Positions 16,394-25,509 of a stretch of DNA of 64,000 nucleotides are shown piece after piece. This DNA is from CAZMYM01 sp964620325. GTDB taxonomy: Bacteria; Bipolaricaulota; Bipolaricaulia; UBA7950; UBA9294. Both the position numbers and the translations under genes were made by a program. The number at the start of each line of letters is the position of its first letter. Position 1 is the stretch's first letter. The DNA lies in NCBI GenBank assembly GCA_964620325.1, contig CAZUIM010000003.1, forward strand, positions 1 to 64,000, written 5' to 3'. The notes under the pieces were generated by a model. It did not search any database. It was not told the origin of the DNA and worked only from the letters and a program-made list of their open reading frames with translations.

Positions 16394-18438
16394 TGTACAG
16401 ATTGAGTACGGACGTGGGCGGGACGTTCACCGACGGCGTGCTGCTGGACGAGCAGTCGGGCCGCGTCATCGTGAGCAAGGTCTCGTCGACGCCCCACGAC
16501 CCGGCGATCGGCACGATCGAATCGGTCGAGAAGTTCTCGGTCCCGCTGCGAGAGGTCACGTTCCTTTCGCACGGAACGACGGTCGTCATCAACGCATTGA
16601 TCGAAGGCACAGGCGCCAAGACGGCGCTCATCACGACTCGAGGATTCCGCGATGTACTCGAGATCGGGCGATCGAACCGGACCGAGATGTACGACGCCCT
16701 GTACCGGAAACCTCGTCCGCTCGTCCCCCGATTCCTGCGATTGGAGGTCGACGAACGGATCGACGCGAGCGGGCGGATCGTCACGCGGCTGTCCGAAGAG
16801 GAGCTCAAGCAAGCGCTCGACGTGCTGATCGAGGAGGAGGTGGCGGCAGTCGCCGTCTGCTTGCTCAATGCCTACGCCAACCCCGAGCACGAGGTACGCA
16901 TCGGCGAGTTCCTCCGAGAGCGGATGCCCGCGGCGACGGTGTCGCTGTCACATCGGATCACCCGACGTTACTACGAATACGAGCGGACGAGCACGACGAC
17001 GCAGAATGCGTACGTGATGCCGGTCGTCCGCACGTATCTCGACCACCTCGAGCGCGAGCTGAGGGAACGCGACTACGCGAATGTGCTTCAGATCATGCAG
17101 TCCAACGGCGGCGTGATGGCGTCGTCGGTCGCGCGTGACATGCCGATTGCGATGGTCGAATCCGGCCCCGCCGGAGGCGCGATCGGCGCGGCGGAGCTGG
17201 CCAAGTCCGTCGGGTACGAGAACGTCATCTCCTACGACATGGGTGGCACGACGGCGAAGACGTCGATCATCACCGGCGGGCTGCCCGAGACGACGGAGCA
17301 GTACCTCGTCGAAGGGCGCCCGATCCTTCTTCCGGTGGTCGATCTGCGTGAGATCGGAGCCGGCGGCGGGAGCATTGCATGGATCGACGAGGCGGGCGCG
17401 ATGCACGTCGGTCCGCAGAGCGCCGGCGCCGACCCGGGCCCGGCCTGCTACCAGCGCGGCGGCGTCGAGCCGACCGTGACGGATGCGAATCTTCAGTTGG
17501 GGCTCCTCGATCCAGACTACTTCCTCGGCGGCAAGATGCAGATCTCGACCGAGCTCGGGCGACAGGCGATCAAGAAGGTCGCGGACCATTTCGATCTGAG
17601 CGTCGACGAAGCGGCACTCGGCATCGTGAAGATCGTCAACACGAACATGTCCGGCCTGCTGCAATCGATGACGGTCAAGCGCGGCTACGACCCGCGCGAG
17701 TTCGCCATGGTCGCCTACGGCGGGGCCGGACCGATTCACGCGGCGGCGATCGCCAAGGAACTCGGCGTTCCGGTTGTGATCGTCCCACCGCATTCGGGCG
17801 CCTTCTCGGCGTGGGGGATGCTGATGGCCGACCTTCGCCACGACTTGAGCCAGACGTTCATTGCGTCGCTCGACGCCGCCGGCACGAATGACATCAAGGA
17901 GCTGTTCGGGGAACTCGAACAGCGGATCGTCGCAGTGTTCGAGAAGGAGGGGGTCGAGGGCGATGCGATTGCGGTGACCCACCAGCTCGATCTTCGGTAC
18001 GTCGGCCAAGAACACACTCTGGCTGTGACGGCGCCGGTGCCGTTCACCGATGTGGCCAAGTCGCAGATCGCCGAGGTGTTCGACGAACAACATCTTCGAG
18101 TGTACGGCCACAATGCGCCGGAGGAGGCGAAGGAGATCGTCTCGCTGAAGGTGATCGGCCTCGGCAAGGTCACCAAGCCGACGCTGGAACGGATCGAGGA
18201 GGGAGGCGAAGCGCCGCCGGACGAGGCGAGCCTCGGTCAACGAGACGTCTACGTCGGCAACGGGCAATACCGTTCCTTTGGCATCTACCGCCGCGACGAG
18301 CTCCGCGCGGGGAACGTGATCCGCGGGCCGGCCGTGATCGAGGAGATCACGGCGACGGCGGTCGTTGAACAGCGGCAGACATGCAAGGTGGACGTGTACG
18401 GCAACCTGATCATCTCGATCGACGAGGAGGGGCGATGA
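16393..18438 (+). CDS. hyuA: Hydantoinase/oxoprolinase subunit A, first copy
   Basis: A 681-residue ATP-binding subunit of the hydantoinase/5-oxoprolinase/acetophenone-carboxylase family, which uses ATP to activate a cyclic amide or ketone. The two ASKHA phosphate motifs are visible: DVGGTFTDGVLLDE at the N terminus and DMGGTTAKTS in the middle. HGTTVVINALIEG and GAGGGSIAWIDEAG are also family typical. The ATG at 16393 overlaps the previous stop and has GAGGAGG upstream. Its stop overlaps hyuB by 4 bases, as expected for subunits made in equal amounts. Substrate is not deducible; hydantoins, 5-oxoproline-like lactams or related imides are the candidates. Confidence 0.92.
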   Translation: MYRLSTDVGGTFTDGVLLDEQSGRVIVSKVSSTPHDPAIGTIESVEKFSVPLREVTFLSHGTTVVINALIEGTGAKTALITTRGFRDVLEIGRSNRTEMYDALYRKPRPLVPRFLRLEVDERIDASGRIVTRLSEEELKQALDVLIEEEVAAVAVCLLNAYANPEHEVRIGEFLRERMPAATVSLSHRITRRYYEYERTSTTTQNAYVMPVVRTYLDHLERELRERDYANVLQIMQSNGGVMASSVARDMPIAMVESGPAGGAIGAAELAKSVGYENVISYDMGGTTAKTSIITGGLPETTEQYLVEGRPILLPVVDLREIGAGGGSIAWIDEAGAMHVGPQSAGADPGPACYQRGGVEPTVTDANLQLGLLDPDYFLGGKMQISTELGRQAIKKVADHFDLSVDEAALGIVKIVNTNMSGLLQSMTVKRGYDPREFAMVAYGGAGPIHAAAIAKELGVPVVIVPPHSGAFSAWGMLMADLRHDLSQTFIASLDAAGTNDIKELFGELEQRIVAVFEKEGVEGDAIAVTHQLDLRYVGQEHTLAVTAPVPFTDVAKSQIAEVFDEQHLRVYGHNAPEEAKEIVSLKVIGLGKVTKPTLERIEEGGEAPPDEASLGQRDVYVGNGQYRSFGIYRRDELRAGNVIRGPAVIEEITATAVVEQRQTCKVDVYGNLIISIDEEGR

Positions 18439-20201
18439 GGACGGATCCGATCACGCTGGAAGTCATCCGCAATCGGCTGATCGCGGCAAGCCGTGACATC
18501 CGACGGACGATTGAGCGGGCGGCATACAGCCCGATTCTCTACGAGGTCGTCGACTTCAGTTGCGGGATCCTCGACGGCGAAGCGAACCTGATTGCGGAGA
18601 CGCCGGGCTTGCCGATTTTCCTCGCCAATCTGGGCTACGCGGTGCAATCGACGTACGACACGATCGGTCGGGAGAACCTCCGGCCGGGGGACGTCATCCT
18701 CTGCAACGACCCGTACAACGGCGGAGGGACGCACTGCCCCGATCTGGTCGCGCTCTGCCCGGTCTTCTACGAAGGCGAGATCCGAGGATGGGCGGCCTTC
18801 CGCGGTCATACAGTCGACATGGGAGGGATCTACCCGGGCGGCTGGTACAGCGATACGACGGAGGTCTATCAGGAAGGGTTCCGCCTGCCGCCGGTGAAGT
18901 TGGTGATCGAAGGGAAGCCGAACGAAGACGTCTTCCGCTTGATTCGCACCAACACGCGCGTTCCGGACGCCGTCCTCGGGGACATCCGCGCAATGGTCGC
19001 CGCCGTTCGGAAGGGGAGCCAGCGATTCCTCGATGTCATCGAGCGGTTCGGACTGAACGTGACCCTCGGTGCACTGAACGAGATTCTCGTTCAGGGTGAG
19101 AAGCTGGCGCGTGCGGCGGTACGACGGATCCCGAACGGCGTCTACGAGGCGGAGGCGATCCTCGACGGGGACGGGAACGACGACGCACCGTTGGACGACA
19201 AGCTGTTGTTGAAGCTGAAGATCACCGTCGAGGATGAGAAGATGACGGCCGACTTCACGGGAACAGGGCCGCAGAACCGCGGCCCGATGAACACGCCGGA
19301 GCCGTCGACGATCTCGGCGACGCGGTACGCGTTCAAGATCGTGACGACACCGCATCTGCCGAGCAACGAAGGATTCTTCCACGCGCTCGACATCGTGATT
19401 CCCGACGGGAGCTTCCTGAAGCCTCGCTTCCCCGCGGCCTGCGCCATGTGGCCGACTCCCTCGTCGACCATTCCGGACCTGTTCCTGAAGGCGCTCGCCC
19501 CGGCGATTCCGGACCGCGTCCGCGGAGGCCACTTCGGCGATGCGATGGCGAACTTCATCTACGGGATCGATCCCTCCTCAGGGAAGTACTACGTCTGCGC
19601 CGAGGCGGACGCGGGCGGCTACGGTGGGAAGCCGACCGAGGACGGCGAGTGCGCGTTGTTCTCGATGACGCTGGGCGATACGTACAACGTGCCGGCCGAG
19701 GTCGTGGAGGTTCGATACCCGTGGCGGGTCGAGCGGTTCGAGTTGCGACAAGACTCCGGCGGAGCTGGGAAGCATCGGGGCGGACTCGGCGTCGTTCGCG
19801 ACTACCGGCTCGGATTCGACGCCGGGCTCACGGTGACGGCCGACCGGGTCAAGTACACCCCACCGTGGGGCGTGTTCGGCGGAAAGCCGGGGGAGACAAA
19901 CATCACCGTGGTCACCCGATCCGACGGCAGCGAGGAGCGGTGGCGGAAGATCTCCAACCTTCCGCTGAAGGAAGGCGAGGTCGTCAGTTTCCGCGGCGGC
20001 GGCGGTGGTGGCTACGGGTCTCCACTCGAACGGGATCCGGAGGCGGTGCTCGCCGACGTGGTCAGTGGCTACGTCTCGGCCGAGAGGGCGGAGTTCGACT
20101 ACGGCGTGGTGGTCGATCCGGAGACGCGCTCGGTCGACCGGGCGGCGACCGGCGAACGTCGCGCCGCGATGCGCGCGACGAAGGGAGGGGACGGAGAGTG
20201 A
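18435..20201 (+). CDS. hyuB: Hydantoinase/oxoprolinase subunit B, first copy
   Basis: A 588-residue partner of the upstream A subunit. Diagnostic motifs are PITLEVIRNRL at the start, GDVILCNDPYNGGGTHCPD in the first third, and the glycine-rich GGGGGGYGSPLERDP near the C terminus. Together A and B carry out ATP-driven ring opening of a cyclic amide. The ATG overlaps the hyuA stop (ATGA) and the gene ends in a 4-base overlap with the DUF3830 gene. Full length, no broken motifs. Confidence 0.92.
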   Translation: MRTDPITLEVIRNRLIAASRDIRRTIERAAYSPILYEVVDFSCGILDGEANLIAETPGLPIFLANLGYAVQSTYDTIGRENLRPGDVILCNDPYNGGGTHCPDLVALCPVFYEGEIRGWAAFRGHTVDMGGIYPGGWYSDTTEVYQEGFRLPPVKLVIEGKPNEDVFRLIRTNTRVPDAVLGDIRAMVAAVRKGSQRFLDVIERFGLNVTLGALNEILVQGEKLARAAVRRIPNGVYEAEAILDGDGNDDAPLDDKLLLKLKITVEDEKMTADFTGTGPQNRGPMNTPEPSTISATRYAFKIVTTPHLPSNEGFFHALDIVIPDGSFLKPRFPAACAMWPTPSSTIPDLFLKALAPAIPDRVRGGHFGDAMANFIYGIDPSSGKYYVCAEADAGGYGGKPTEDGECALFSMTLGDTYNVPAEVVEVRYPWRVERFELRQDSGGAGKHRGGLGVVRDYRLGFDAGLTVTADRVKYTPPWGVFGGKPGETNITVVTRSDGSEERWRKISNLPLKEGEVVSFRGGGGGGYGSPLERDPEAVLADVVSGYVSAERAEFDYGVVVDPETRSVDRAATGERRAAMRATKGGDGE

Positions 20202-20638
20202 CGGATCGCCTCCGATTCGACTTCGAACGCGGCGGGACGTTCACTGCAACGGTCCGACCCGATCTTGCGCCGGAGACGGTCGAGGCGGTCCTGGCCATGC
20301 TGCCGATCGAAGTGACCGTCTATCACTCGCGTTGGTCCGGTCGGGAGATCAACTTTCCGGTTCGCAGTCGGGCTCCGGTGCCTCGTGAGCGACAGACCTG
20401 CACCGTCAACACCGGCGACGTCATCTACTGGAAGGAGTGGGAGATGGGCCACGCGGCGCGCGAAGCGCTCGCCATCTACTACGGGGCCGAAGTGACGCGC
20501 GATCACCGAGGGTACCTCCCGGTGAATGTCTTCGCTCGCGTCGCGGAGTCGGAGTGGTCGGTGATCGAGCGCGTCGGTCTCCGGATCTGGAAGGAAGGCA
20601 CGGAAAAGCTGACCGTGACGAAGGAGGAGGCCCAATGA
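20198..20638 (+). CDS. DUF3830 (cyclophilin-like) protein
   Basis: A 146-residue protein of the DUF3830 family, whose fold resembles cyclophilin and whose function is unknown. Family features seen are LAPETVEAVLAMLPIEVTVYH, then RWSGREINFPV and GDVIYWKEWEMG. Family members often lie beside hydantoinase, amidase or M24 peptidase genes, as here. The start is GTG at 20198, overlapping the hyuB stop, with a GGGAGGGG stretch upstream. The stop overlaps the next gene by 4 bases, so all four genes form one coupled unit. A ligand-handling or chaperone-like role would be guesswork. Confidence 0.8.
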   Translation: MTDRLRFDFERGGTFTATVRPDLAPETVEAVLAMLPIEVTVYHSRWSGREINFPVRSRAPVPRERQTCTVNTGDVIYWKEWEMGHAAREALAIYYGAEVTRDHRGYLPVNVFARVAESEWSVIERVGLRIWKEGTEKLTVTKEEAQ

Positions 20639-21747
20639 GCCCGACCGATGTGCCCTCCGAGCGACTCGATGCGGTCCGCGCCGGCTTGCAGTCCACGGAC
20701 GGCGCGGTCGCCGTCTTCGGCCTCTCGTCGAACATGCGGTACTTGATCGGCTTCTCCGACGAGCCCGGAGAGCGGATGCTGTTGCTCATCGTCCCTCGGG
20801 AGGGCGAACCCGTGCTCGTCGTCCCCAAGCTGTACGCAACCCAGGTTGAGGCAGGCTCACCGCCGGCGACGTTGCGCCTTTGGGCGGACGGGGAGGACCC
20901 GAGTGCGCTGCTGCGAGAGATCGCGGCAGACGTCGCAGGGATCCCCGGACGGGTGCTCCTCGACGACACGATGTGGTGCGCGTTTGCACTCCACGTGCAG
21001 AAGGCGTTCCCCGATCGGACCTTCGGGCTTGCCTCGGCCGTGATGGCTCCGTTGAGGGCGCGGAAGGGAGCCGACGAGATTGAAGCGATGAAGCGAGCCG
21101 GACGGATCGCTGACCGTGCCTTCGCGGCGGTGACCGCCGAGTCGGTCTCCGGCTTGACCGAACTCGAGCTGGCCGGTCGCCTCGAGGCTGCAATGCTCGC
21201 CGCCGGCGCCGACGGGGTTGCGTTCGAGACACTCGTCGCGTCCGGCCCGAACAGCGCGCTCCCTCATTATCGTGCCGGGTCCCGGCGAATCGAGCCGGGA
21301 GACGTCGTCATCCTCGACTACGGATGCCGGGTCGATGGGTACTGCTCGGATATGTCGCGAACGATCGTCTGTGGGCCCCCGAACGACGACGTGGAGCGGG
21401 TGCACGCCGCTGTCTTGGGGGCGCATCAGGCGGCACGGGATCGGGCGCGAATCGGCGTCCGGGCCACCGATGTGGACGCCGCCGCCCGGAGCGCATTGAC
21501 GGACGCGGGATACGGCGAGCAGTTCGTCCATCGCACCGGTCATGGGATCGGACTCGACGTACACGAGCCACCGTACATCGTGCATGGAAACGAACGGAGA
21601 TTGGAAGAGGGGATGGCGTTCTCGATCGAACCCGGCGCCTACTTCACTGGGCGGTTCGGTGTTCGAATCGAGGACGTCGTGGTCTTGGGTCCGGACGGAG
21701 CCATTGTGATGACCGACGCTCCGCGGGCGTTGAAGCGCGTTGACTAG
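20635..21747 (+). CDS. M24-family metallopeptidase (Xaa-Pro dipeptidase type)
   Basis: A 370-residue pita-bread-fold enzyme with an N-terminal creatinase-N-like domain (about 1-130) and an M24 catalytic domain. All five metal ligands are present: Asp228 and Asp239 (ILDYGCRVDGYCSDMSRT), His303 (GTGHGIGLDVHEPP, read as HRTGHGIG in this protein), Glu332 (SIEPGAY) and Glu346 (GVRIEDVV). Creatinase lacks this metal site, so a dinuclear-metal peptidase acting on N-terminal or Xaa-Pro bonds is preferred. The ATG overlaps the DUF3830 stop and AGGAGG lies upstream. It is cytoplasmic and probably processes the linear product or peptide imported by the adjacent Dpp transporter. Confidence 0.9.
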   Translation: MSPTDVPSERLDAVRAGLQSTDGAVAVFGLSSNMRYLIGFSDEPGERMLLLIVPREGEPVLVVPKLYATQVEAGSPPATLRLWADGEDPSALLREIAADVAGIPGRVLLDDTMWCAFALHVQKAFPDRTFGLASAVMAPLRARKGADEIEAMKRAGRIADRAFAAVTAESVSGLTELELAGRLEAAMLAAGADGVAFETLVASGPNSALPHYRAGSRRIEPGDVVILDYGCRVDGYCSDMSRTIVCGPPNDDVERVHAAVLGAHQAARDRARIGVRATDVDAAARSALTDAGYGEQFVHRTGHGIGLDVHEPPYIVHGNERRLEEGMAFSIEPGAYFTGRFGVRIEDVVVLGPDGAIVMTDAPRALKRVD

Positions 21748-21835
21748 CTCGGAAGAGCTGTCGAATCGGCCAAATGGAGGAAGCGCCGAACCACTAGGAG
21801 GCTCAAGCGGAGAAAGGAGGTGTTCTGCGATTCAC

Positions 21836-21889
21836 ATGAATGGATGGAGACGAACTCAACAACGAACCCTACGAGGTGATGCAACGTGA
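21836..21889 (+). CDS. Possible 17-residue leader peptide before the binding-protein gene
   Basis: A short frame MNGWRRTQQRTLRGDAT follows a strong AAAGGAGGTG at 21812-21822, although the spacing to the ATG (about 13-15 bases) is long. Its TGA (21887-21889) overlaps the GTG start of the transporter binding-protein gene (GTGA), an arrangement used for translational coupling. It is arginine-rich. It may be a regulatory leader peptide or a chance frame; there is no homology evidence. Confidence 0.35.
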   Translation: MNGWRRTQQRTLRGDAT

Positions 21890-23520
21890 GAACGAAAGCG
21901 GTGTTGCTCTCCCTGATGTCCTGTCTGCTCGTTGCGGGATGGGCCGTCCTTGGAGAGGTGGACAACGTCGCGGTCATCAACGGGCAGCCTGTCATCACGG
22001 CGGATCCGGCGACCGCGTCGGACTGGTACGATACCGAAGCGATGTACAACCTGTACAGCCCGCTCGTTTACCCGTCCCCGGAAGGGGGCGTGCGCCCGCA
22101 CTTGGCGACGAGCTGGGAGGCGGTCGGTGGGGACTACACCCACTGGCGGTTCACATTGAGAGAGGGCGTCACGTTCCACTCGAGCAACGAGATGACGGCG
22201 GAGGACGTCGCCTTCTCGATGACCCGATTCATCACGATGGCGCGCGGCAACTCGGGACCGCTGGGCCAGGTCACTGCGGAGATCGTCGATCGGTACACGG
22301 TCGACTTCCTCCTCGGCCAGCCGAGCGCGATCTTCCCGGACACGCTCGCCCTGTTCTTCGTCGTGGAGAAGGACCTCGTGTTGGCCCACATCGAGACCCC
22401 GGGCAACTACGGGGACTACGGGGACTACGGCGAGAACTGGCTCGCGACGCACGATGCGGGGACCGGGCCGTACATGATGACGGGCCACATCCCCGGCCAG
22501 CGGCTGGACGCCGTTCGGTTCGTCGACTACTTCCTCGGCTGGAGCAACGAAGGCTGGGATGAGGATGAAGTGCCGATCGAGCGGCTCATCTTCATCATGG
22601 AGACCGACTACACGACCCTGATGACGCTGTTGAAGAGCCGGGACCTCGATCTCGAGATCAACGGCGGATGGACGCTCCCTCAGCTGCAGGAGATCGACGC
22701 CGACCCGAACCTCGGGCTTGAGAGCGTCTGGGCTCAGAACGTAACGGTCTGGATGAATTCGCAGCTCCCGCCGACCGACGACGAGCACTTCCGTCGGGCG
22801 ATCCTCTACGCGTTCGATTACGAAGGGATCGTCGGCCCGTGGGAGGCGCTCGGCAACGGGGAGACGGGGATTTTCCTTCCGGACATGCCCGGCTACGTCC
22901 CGATCGAACCGCAGCCTCGAGCCCAGGATCTCGAGCGAGCGCGGGCGGAGCTCGCGCTGTCAAAGTACGCCGACAGCCTGGATGACGTCACGATCGTCTA
23001 CCACTTCTGCGGTGGGCTCGACTTCGAGGAGGACATCGGACTGCAGTTGCAGGCGGACATGGCGCAGCTCGGGGTGAACGTGGAGGTCGCCGGTCCACCG
23101 TGGCCGGAGTACTCGGCGGAGTGCTCGGCGCCGGAGACGACGCCGAACATGACGATCTTCCTGTTCGGCCCGCAGGCGGCGCCCACGCACGACTACTACA
23201 CCTACTCCATGTTCCATCCCAACGGTCTGGGTTGGATCTTCGAAGCGCATTGGTACTTCGACGATCCGGAGCTGATCCAGCTGCTCGAGGCCACGAGGGC
23301 GGAGGCCGACCCGGCGGCACGGCTGGCGCTGTACGAGCAGGCCCAGCCGATGATCGCCGAGCATGCTCTGGCGTTCTACCCGTACCAGAAGCCGACGCTG
23401 TTCGCGCACCAAGCGTACATCGTCGGACCGAGCGAGTCGATCGTCTTCATCGGGCCGAGCGAGAACATGCACATGTGGCGGATCAATCTGGAGTTGAAGG
23501 AACAGCTTCAAGGAGGATAG
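21886..23520 (+). CDS. Dpp/Opp-type ABC transporter substrate-binding protein
   Basis: A 544-residue extracytoplasmic binding protein of the SBP_bac_5 family that captures peptides or related solutes. A Sec signal peptide (MRTKAVLLSLMSCLLVAGW) is present, with no lipobox cysteine at the cleavage point, so it is probably a free periplasmic protein. Family features include WRFTLREGVTFHSSNEMTAEDVAFS near residue 85-110 (family core), then DAGTGPYMM. The GTG start at 21886 has GAGGTGAT 4 bases upstream. A 9-base tandem repeat gives GDYGDYG near residue 183. A 12-bp stem-loop separates it from the permease gene, which commonly raises binding protein above membrane components. The ligand is unknown; the context suggests peptides or cyclic amides. 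Confidence 0.9.
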   Translation: MRTKAVLLSLMSCLLVAGWAVLGEVDNVAVINGQPVITADPATASDWYDTEAMYNLYSPLVYPSPEGGVRPHLATSWEAVGGDYTHWRFTLREGVTFHSSNEMTAEDVAFSMTRFITMARGNSGPLGQVTAEIVDRYTVDFLLGQPSAIFPDTLALFFVVEKDLVLAHIETPGNYGDYGDYGENWLATHDAGTGPYMMTGHIPGQRLDAVRFVDYFLGWSNEGWDEDEVPIERLIFIMETDYTTLMTLLKSRDLDLEINGGWTLPQLQEIDADPNLGLESVWAQNVTVWMNSQLPPTDDEHFRRAILYAFDYEGIVGPWEALGNGETGIFLPDMPGYVPIEPQPRAQDLERARAELALSKYADSLDDVTIVYHFCGGLDFEEDIGLQLQADMAQLGVNVEVAGPPWPEYSAECSAPETTPNMTIFLFGPQAAPTHDYYTYSMFHPNGLGWIFEAHWYFDDPELIQLLEATRAEADPAARLALYEQAQPMIAEHALAFYPYQKPTLFAHQAYIVGPSESIVFIGPSENMHMWRINLELKEQLQGG

Positions 23521-23527
23521 ACGAAGC

Positions 23528-23555
23528 GGGGAGCGGGCCGAGAGGCCCGCTCCCC
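23528..23555 (+). promoter_or_regulatory. Intercistronic stem-loop after the binding-protein gene
   Basis: GGGGAGCGGGCC (23528-23539) pairs perfectly with GGCCCGCTCCCC (23544-23555) around a GAGA tetraloop. There is no T-run, and the permease gene follows in the same direction. It is best read as an mRNA-stabilising or partially attenuating hairpin rather than a full terminator. Confidence 0.7.
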
Positions 23556-23582
23556 ACGGGCACAACACAGGCGATCGGGGAA

Positions 23583-24605
23583 ATGATGCTGACGTTCATC
23601 GGGAAACGGCTGTTCCAGGCACTGTTTGTTCTCTTCGGACTGTCCCTCCTGATCTTTTTCATCGCGCGGGTAATGCCCGGAGACCCGGCGCGCGCTGCGT
23701 TGGGCCATCTGGCGACGTCCGAGCAAGTGGAGAAGCTGCGAGAGGAAATGCACCTCAACGACCCCTTCCCGGTCCAGTACTACCACTGGTTGAAGAATCT
23801 GCTTCGCGGTGACCTCGGACGATCGTCGTACACGCGGCGCCCGGTCACCATGGACCTGATGCAGTACATCCCGGCCACGTTCGAGCTGATCATCTTCGCC
23901 ACGTTGATCTCGGCGGTTGTCGGGCAGTTGACCGGGGTGCTCGCCGGATTCTTTCGGAACTCGTGGTTCGACGGGGTGTCGCGACTCGTGTCGTATCTGG
24001 GGATCGCGACGCCGTCGTTCGTCGTGGCGATTCTCCTTCTGTTCATCTTCAGCCAGGTGCTCAAGTTGGCGCCCGGGGTCGGACGGTTGCCGATCATGAT
24101 GACGCCGCCTCCGACGATCACCGGGTTCATGACGATCGATGGGCTGCTGGCGGGGCGGCTGGACGTGACGATGACCGCGCTGCGTCACATGGTTCTCCCG
24201 GCGGTCAGCCTGTCGGTGATCCACATCGCGCAGGAAGGCCGAATCACGAGGACGTCGATCGTGGAGAACATGCAGAAGGACTACATCACGGTTCACAAGG
24301 TCCATGGAATCCGCACCCCGCGGCTGTTGTTCAAGTACCTCCTCAAGCCGTCGATCATTCCCACCGTCACGGTGATGGGGCTCGACTTCGCGTTCCTGAT
24401 GTCGAACGCGTTTCTCGTCGAGATGGTGTACATGTGGCCGGGCTTCTCCCGGTATGCGGTGACGGCGATGCTCAACAAGGACCTCAACGCGATCGTCGCC
24501 GTCGTCCTGGTCATTGGATTGACGTTCGCTCTGGTGAATCTCTTGGTCGACATCATCATCATGGGCCTCGATCCGACGGTACGGCTCCGACGAGGGGGTG
24601 GGTAG
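23583..24605 (+). CDS. dppB: Dpp/Opp-type ABC transporter permease, DppB family
   Basis: A 340-residue inner-membrane permease with six predicted helices. The N-terminal signature MLTFIGKRLFQALFVLFGLS and MPGDPARAALG are typical of DppB. The EAA-type coupling loop lies in ENMQKDYITVHKVHGIRTPR. Two ATGs are adjacent (23583 and 23586); the choice does not alter function. It pairs with the following DppC to form the channel. The gene comes after the stem-loop that ends the binding-protein gene. Confidence 0.92.
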   Translation: MMLTFIGKRLFQALFVLFGLSLLIFFIARVMPGDPARAALGHLATSEQVEKLREEMHLNDPFPVQYYHWLKNLLRGDLGRSSYTRRPVTMDLMQYIPATFELIIFATLISAVVGQLTGVLAGFFRNSWFDGVSRLVSYLGIATPSFVVAILLLFIFSQVLKLAPGVGRLPIMMTPPPTITGFMTIDGLLAGRLDVTMTALRHMVLPAVSLSVIHIAQEGRITRTSIVENMQKDYITVHKVHGIRTPRLLFKYLLKPSIIPTVTVMGLDFAFLMSNAFLVEMVYMWPGFSRYAVTAMLNKDLNAIVAVVLVIGLTFALVNLLVDIIIMGLDPTVRLRRGGG

Positions 24606-25505
24606 ATGAGGCGGGAGGAACGGCTTCGCGATCTCCGGGCGACGCTGGGCGTGAAACGGCGCGGCCTGTCGCGTGGATGGTACAAGTTCTCGCGGAATCG
24701 CCTATCGGTGTTGGGGCTTGCCGTCCTGATCGTGATCGTTCTCGCGGCGATCCTTGCGCCGTACATCACGCCCTACCCGGAGCACGCGAGGCCGTACACG
24801 AATTTCGGTGATGGAAGCCTCCCGCCGAGTGCGACCCACTTTTTCGGGACCGATCGAGTCGGCCGCGACATCTTCAGCCGTGTCGTCTTCGGATACCGGT
24901 TCTCGCTCTTGATCGGAGCGGTCGTTCTCGGCATCGGCGTGGCGCCGGGCGTGATCCTCGGGCTCGTCGCCGGATACCATCAGGGCACGTGGATCGAGAC
25001 GGCGATCATGCGGGTTACCGACGTCTTCCTCGCCGTGCCTCCCTTGGTCCTGGCTCTGGCGATCACGGCGATGCTGACGCCGAACCTGATGAACCAGATG
25101 ATGGCGATCGCCCTGGTCTGGTGGCCGTGGTACGCGCGGCTGGTGTTCGCGTTGGCCTCGTCGCTGCGAAACGAGTACTTCGTGCGCGAGGCGGAGCTGA
25201 CCGGCACGAGCAAGTTGCACATCATGTTCCGGGAGATCTTGCCGAACTGCCTCGCGCCCGTGTTGACGAAGATGACGCTCGACATGGGGATTGTGATCCT
25301 GCTGGGAGCGACGCTCAGCTTCATCGGGCTGGGAGTCCAGCCGCCGAAGCCGGGCCTCGGGACGATGGTCGCGGAAGGGGCGAAGCGGCTTCCGGGAGAA
25401 TGGTGGGGAACGATCTTCCCAGCGTTGGCAATCGTGATCGTCATTCTGGCGTTCAATCTCGTCGGGGACGGACTGCGCGACGTGTTCGCGGTCGAGGAGG
25501 TGTAG
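24606..25505 (+). CDS. dppC: Dpp/Opp-type ABC transporter permease, DppC family
   Basis: A 299-residue inner-membrane permease. The N terminus has the DppC-type basic segment WYKFSRNRLSVLGLAVLIVI. HFFGTDRVGRDIFSRVVFG is the family's hallmark loop, and the EAA motif is in REAELTGTSKLHIMFREI. The ATG immediately follows the dppB stop codon without any spacer. It works with dppB, dppD and dppF as one importer. Confidence 0.93.
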   Translation: MRREERLRDLRATLGVKRRGLSRGWYKFSRNRLSVLGLAVLIVIVLAAILAPYITPYPEHARPYTNFGDGSLPPSATHFFGTDRVGRDIFSRVVFGYRFSLLIGAVVLGIGVAPGVILGLVAGYHQGTWIETAIMRVTDVFLAVPPLVLALAITAMLTPNLMNQMMAIALVWWPWYARLVFALASSLRNEYFVREAELTGTSKLHIMFREILPNCLAPVLTKMTLDMGIVILLGATLSFIGLGVQPPKPGLGTMVAEGAKRLPGEWWGTIFPALAIVIVILAFNLVGDGLRDVFAVEEV

Positions 25506-25509
25506 CTCG

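Noticed and set aside
16948..18267. Minus-strand open frame of 439 codons opposite hyuA
   Set aside because: Shadow of hyuA with no start signal or recognised domain.
20635..21747. M24 protein as creatinase
   Set aside because: All five metal ligands of M24 metallopeptidases are present (Asp228, Asp239, His303, Glu332, Glu346); creatinase lacks them.
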